A DNA stretch of 5,314 nt. It comes from Defluviitaleaceae bacterium. GTDB lineage: Bacteria > Bacillota > Clostridia > Lachnospirales > WQUN01. Where the stretch lies: the NCBI GenBank assembly GCA_009783395.1, contig WRHA01000251.1, forward strand, positions 1-5,314, in the 5' to 3' direction. Positions 5,239 to 5,314 of the stretch are shown piece by piece. The position numbers and the translations under genes are program-made. The notes beneath the pieces were generated by a model. The model saw nothing but the letters and a program-made list of their open reading frames with translations. It did no database searches and had not been told where the DNA came from. The number at the start of each line of letters is the position of its first letter. Position 1 is the stretch's first letter.

Positions 5239-5314
5239 TTACTGCACGTGCTTTTTTAGAAACTCCACGTCTATTTCGGGATAAAGTACGAATTTGCCCA
5301 ACAGTGCGTGGATG
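5239..5314 (-). CDS. C-terminal end of an unidentified protein (partial, 5' cut by window)
   Basis: Reading in from the right edge, one frame gives 24 codons (ending YPEIDVEFLKKHVQ) and a TAA at 5239-5241, immediately followed by the strong terminator. The position just ahead of a terminator and the sensible amino-acid composition support a real gene end. The fragment begins IHALLGKFVLYP. It is too short to assign to a family, and no motif is recognisable. Its relation to the small acidic gene and the exporter operon is only adjacency on the same strand, with transcription separated by the terminator. Confidence 0.65.
   Translation of the reverse strand, partial: IHALLGKFVLYPEIDVEFLKKHVQ

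Noticed and set aside
5039..5284. Plus-strand frame of 81 codons at the right end
   Set aside because: It reads straight through the strong 5181-5229 terminator hairpin and into the antisense of the upstream gene's end, and has no start signals.
1..5314. CRISPR arrays, tRNA or rRNA genes, insertion sequences, phage attachment sites
   Set aside because: I looked for regularly spaced repeats, cloverleaf-like segments and transposase motifs on both strands and found none.

Overview
Every gene I can support in this window lies on the minus strand, so the biology reads from right (5314) to left (1). Several traits suggest a Gram-positive, Bacillota-like bacterium, probably a clostridial-type anaerobe: strong AGGAGG-type ribosome binding sites, frequent GTG and TTG starts, intrinsic terminators with long U tracts, and an exporter layout known from Bacillus subtilis. 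This is an inference; no rRNA or taxonomic marker is present.

Right end (about 4750-5314): the last 24 codons of an unrecognised gene end at 5239 and are followed by a near-perfect intrinsic terminator (5181-5229). Next comes a short leader of about 165-190 bases with two inverted repeats, then a stand-alone gene for a small acidic protein (51 or 60 aa), closed by its own terminator (4772-4811). An AT-only palindrome abuts that terminator. No stretch longer than 300 bases lacks a gene.

Centre and left (1-4740): one apparent operon starts from an extended -10 promoter at 4713-4740. Its genes in order are: a 51-aa small ORF (4507-4662); a 471-aa membrane-anchored zinc-ribbon/TPR protein overlapping it by 14 bases; a five-helix YIP1-family membrane protein; a 493-aa HlyD/RND-type periplasmic-adaptor-like protein; a MacB/LolD-type ABC ATPase; and, cut by the window edge, the first nine codons of a further gene that should be the cognate permease. 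I see no internal terminator, and gene junctions are short or overlapping.

The order YIP1 - adaptor - ATPase - (permease) matches the B. subtilis yknWXYZ exporter, which protects against the SdpC toxin. The likely function is therefore an efflux or envelope-stress ABC exporter. The departures from the Bacillus model are the two extra genes at the head of the operon (small ORF and zinc-ribbon/TPR/coiled-coil protein) and an adaptor with a Pro/Thr-rich C-terminal tail. The most unusual DNA feature is a 29-base-period tandem duplication at the adaptor/ATPase junction that has copied the ATPase start codon out of frame.
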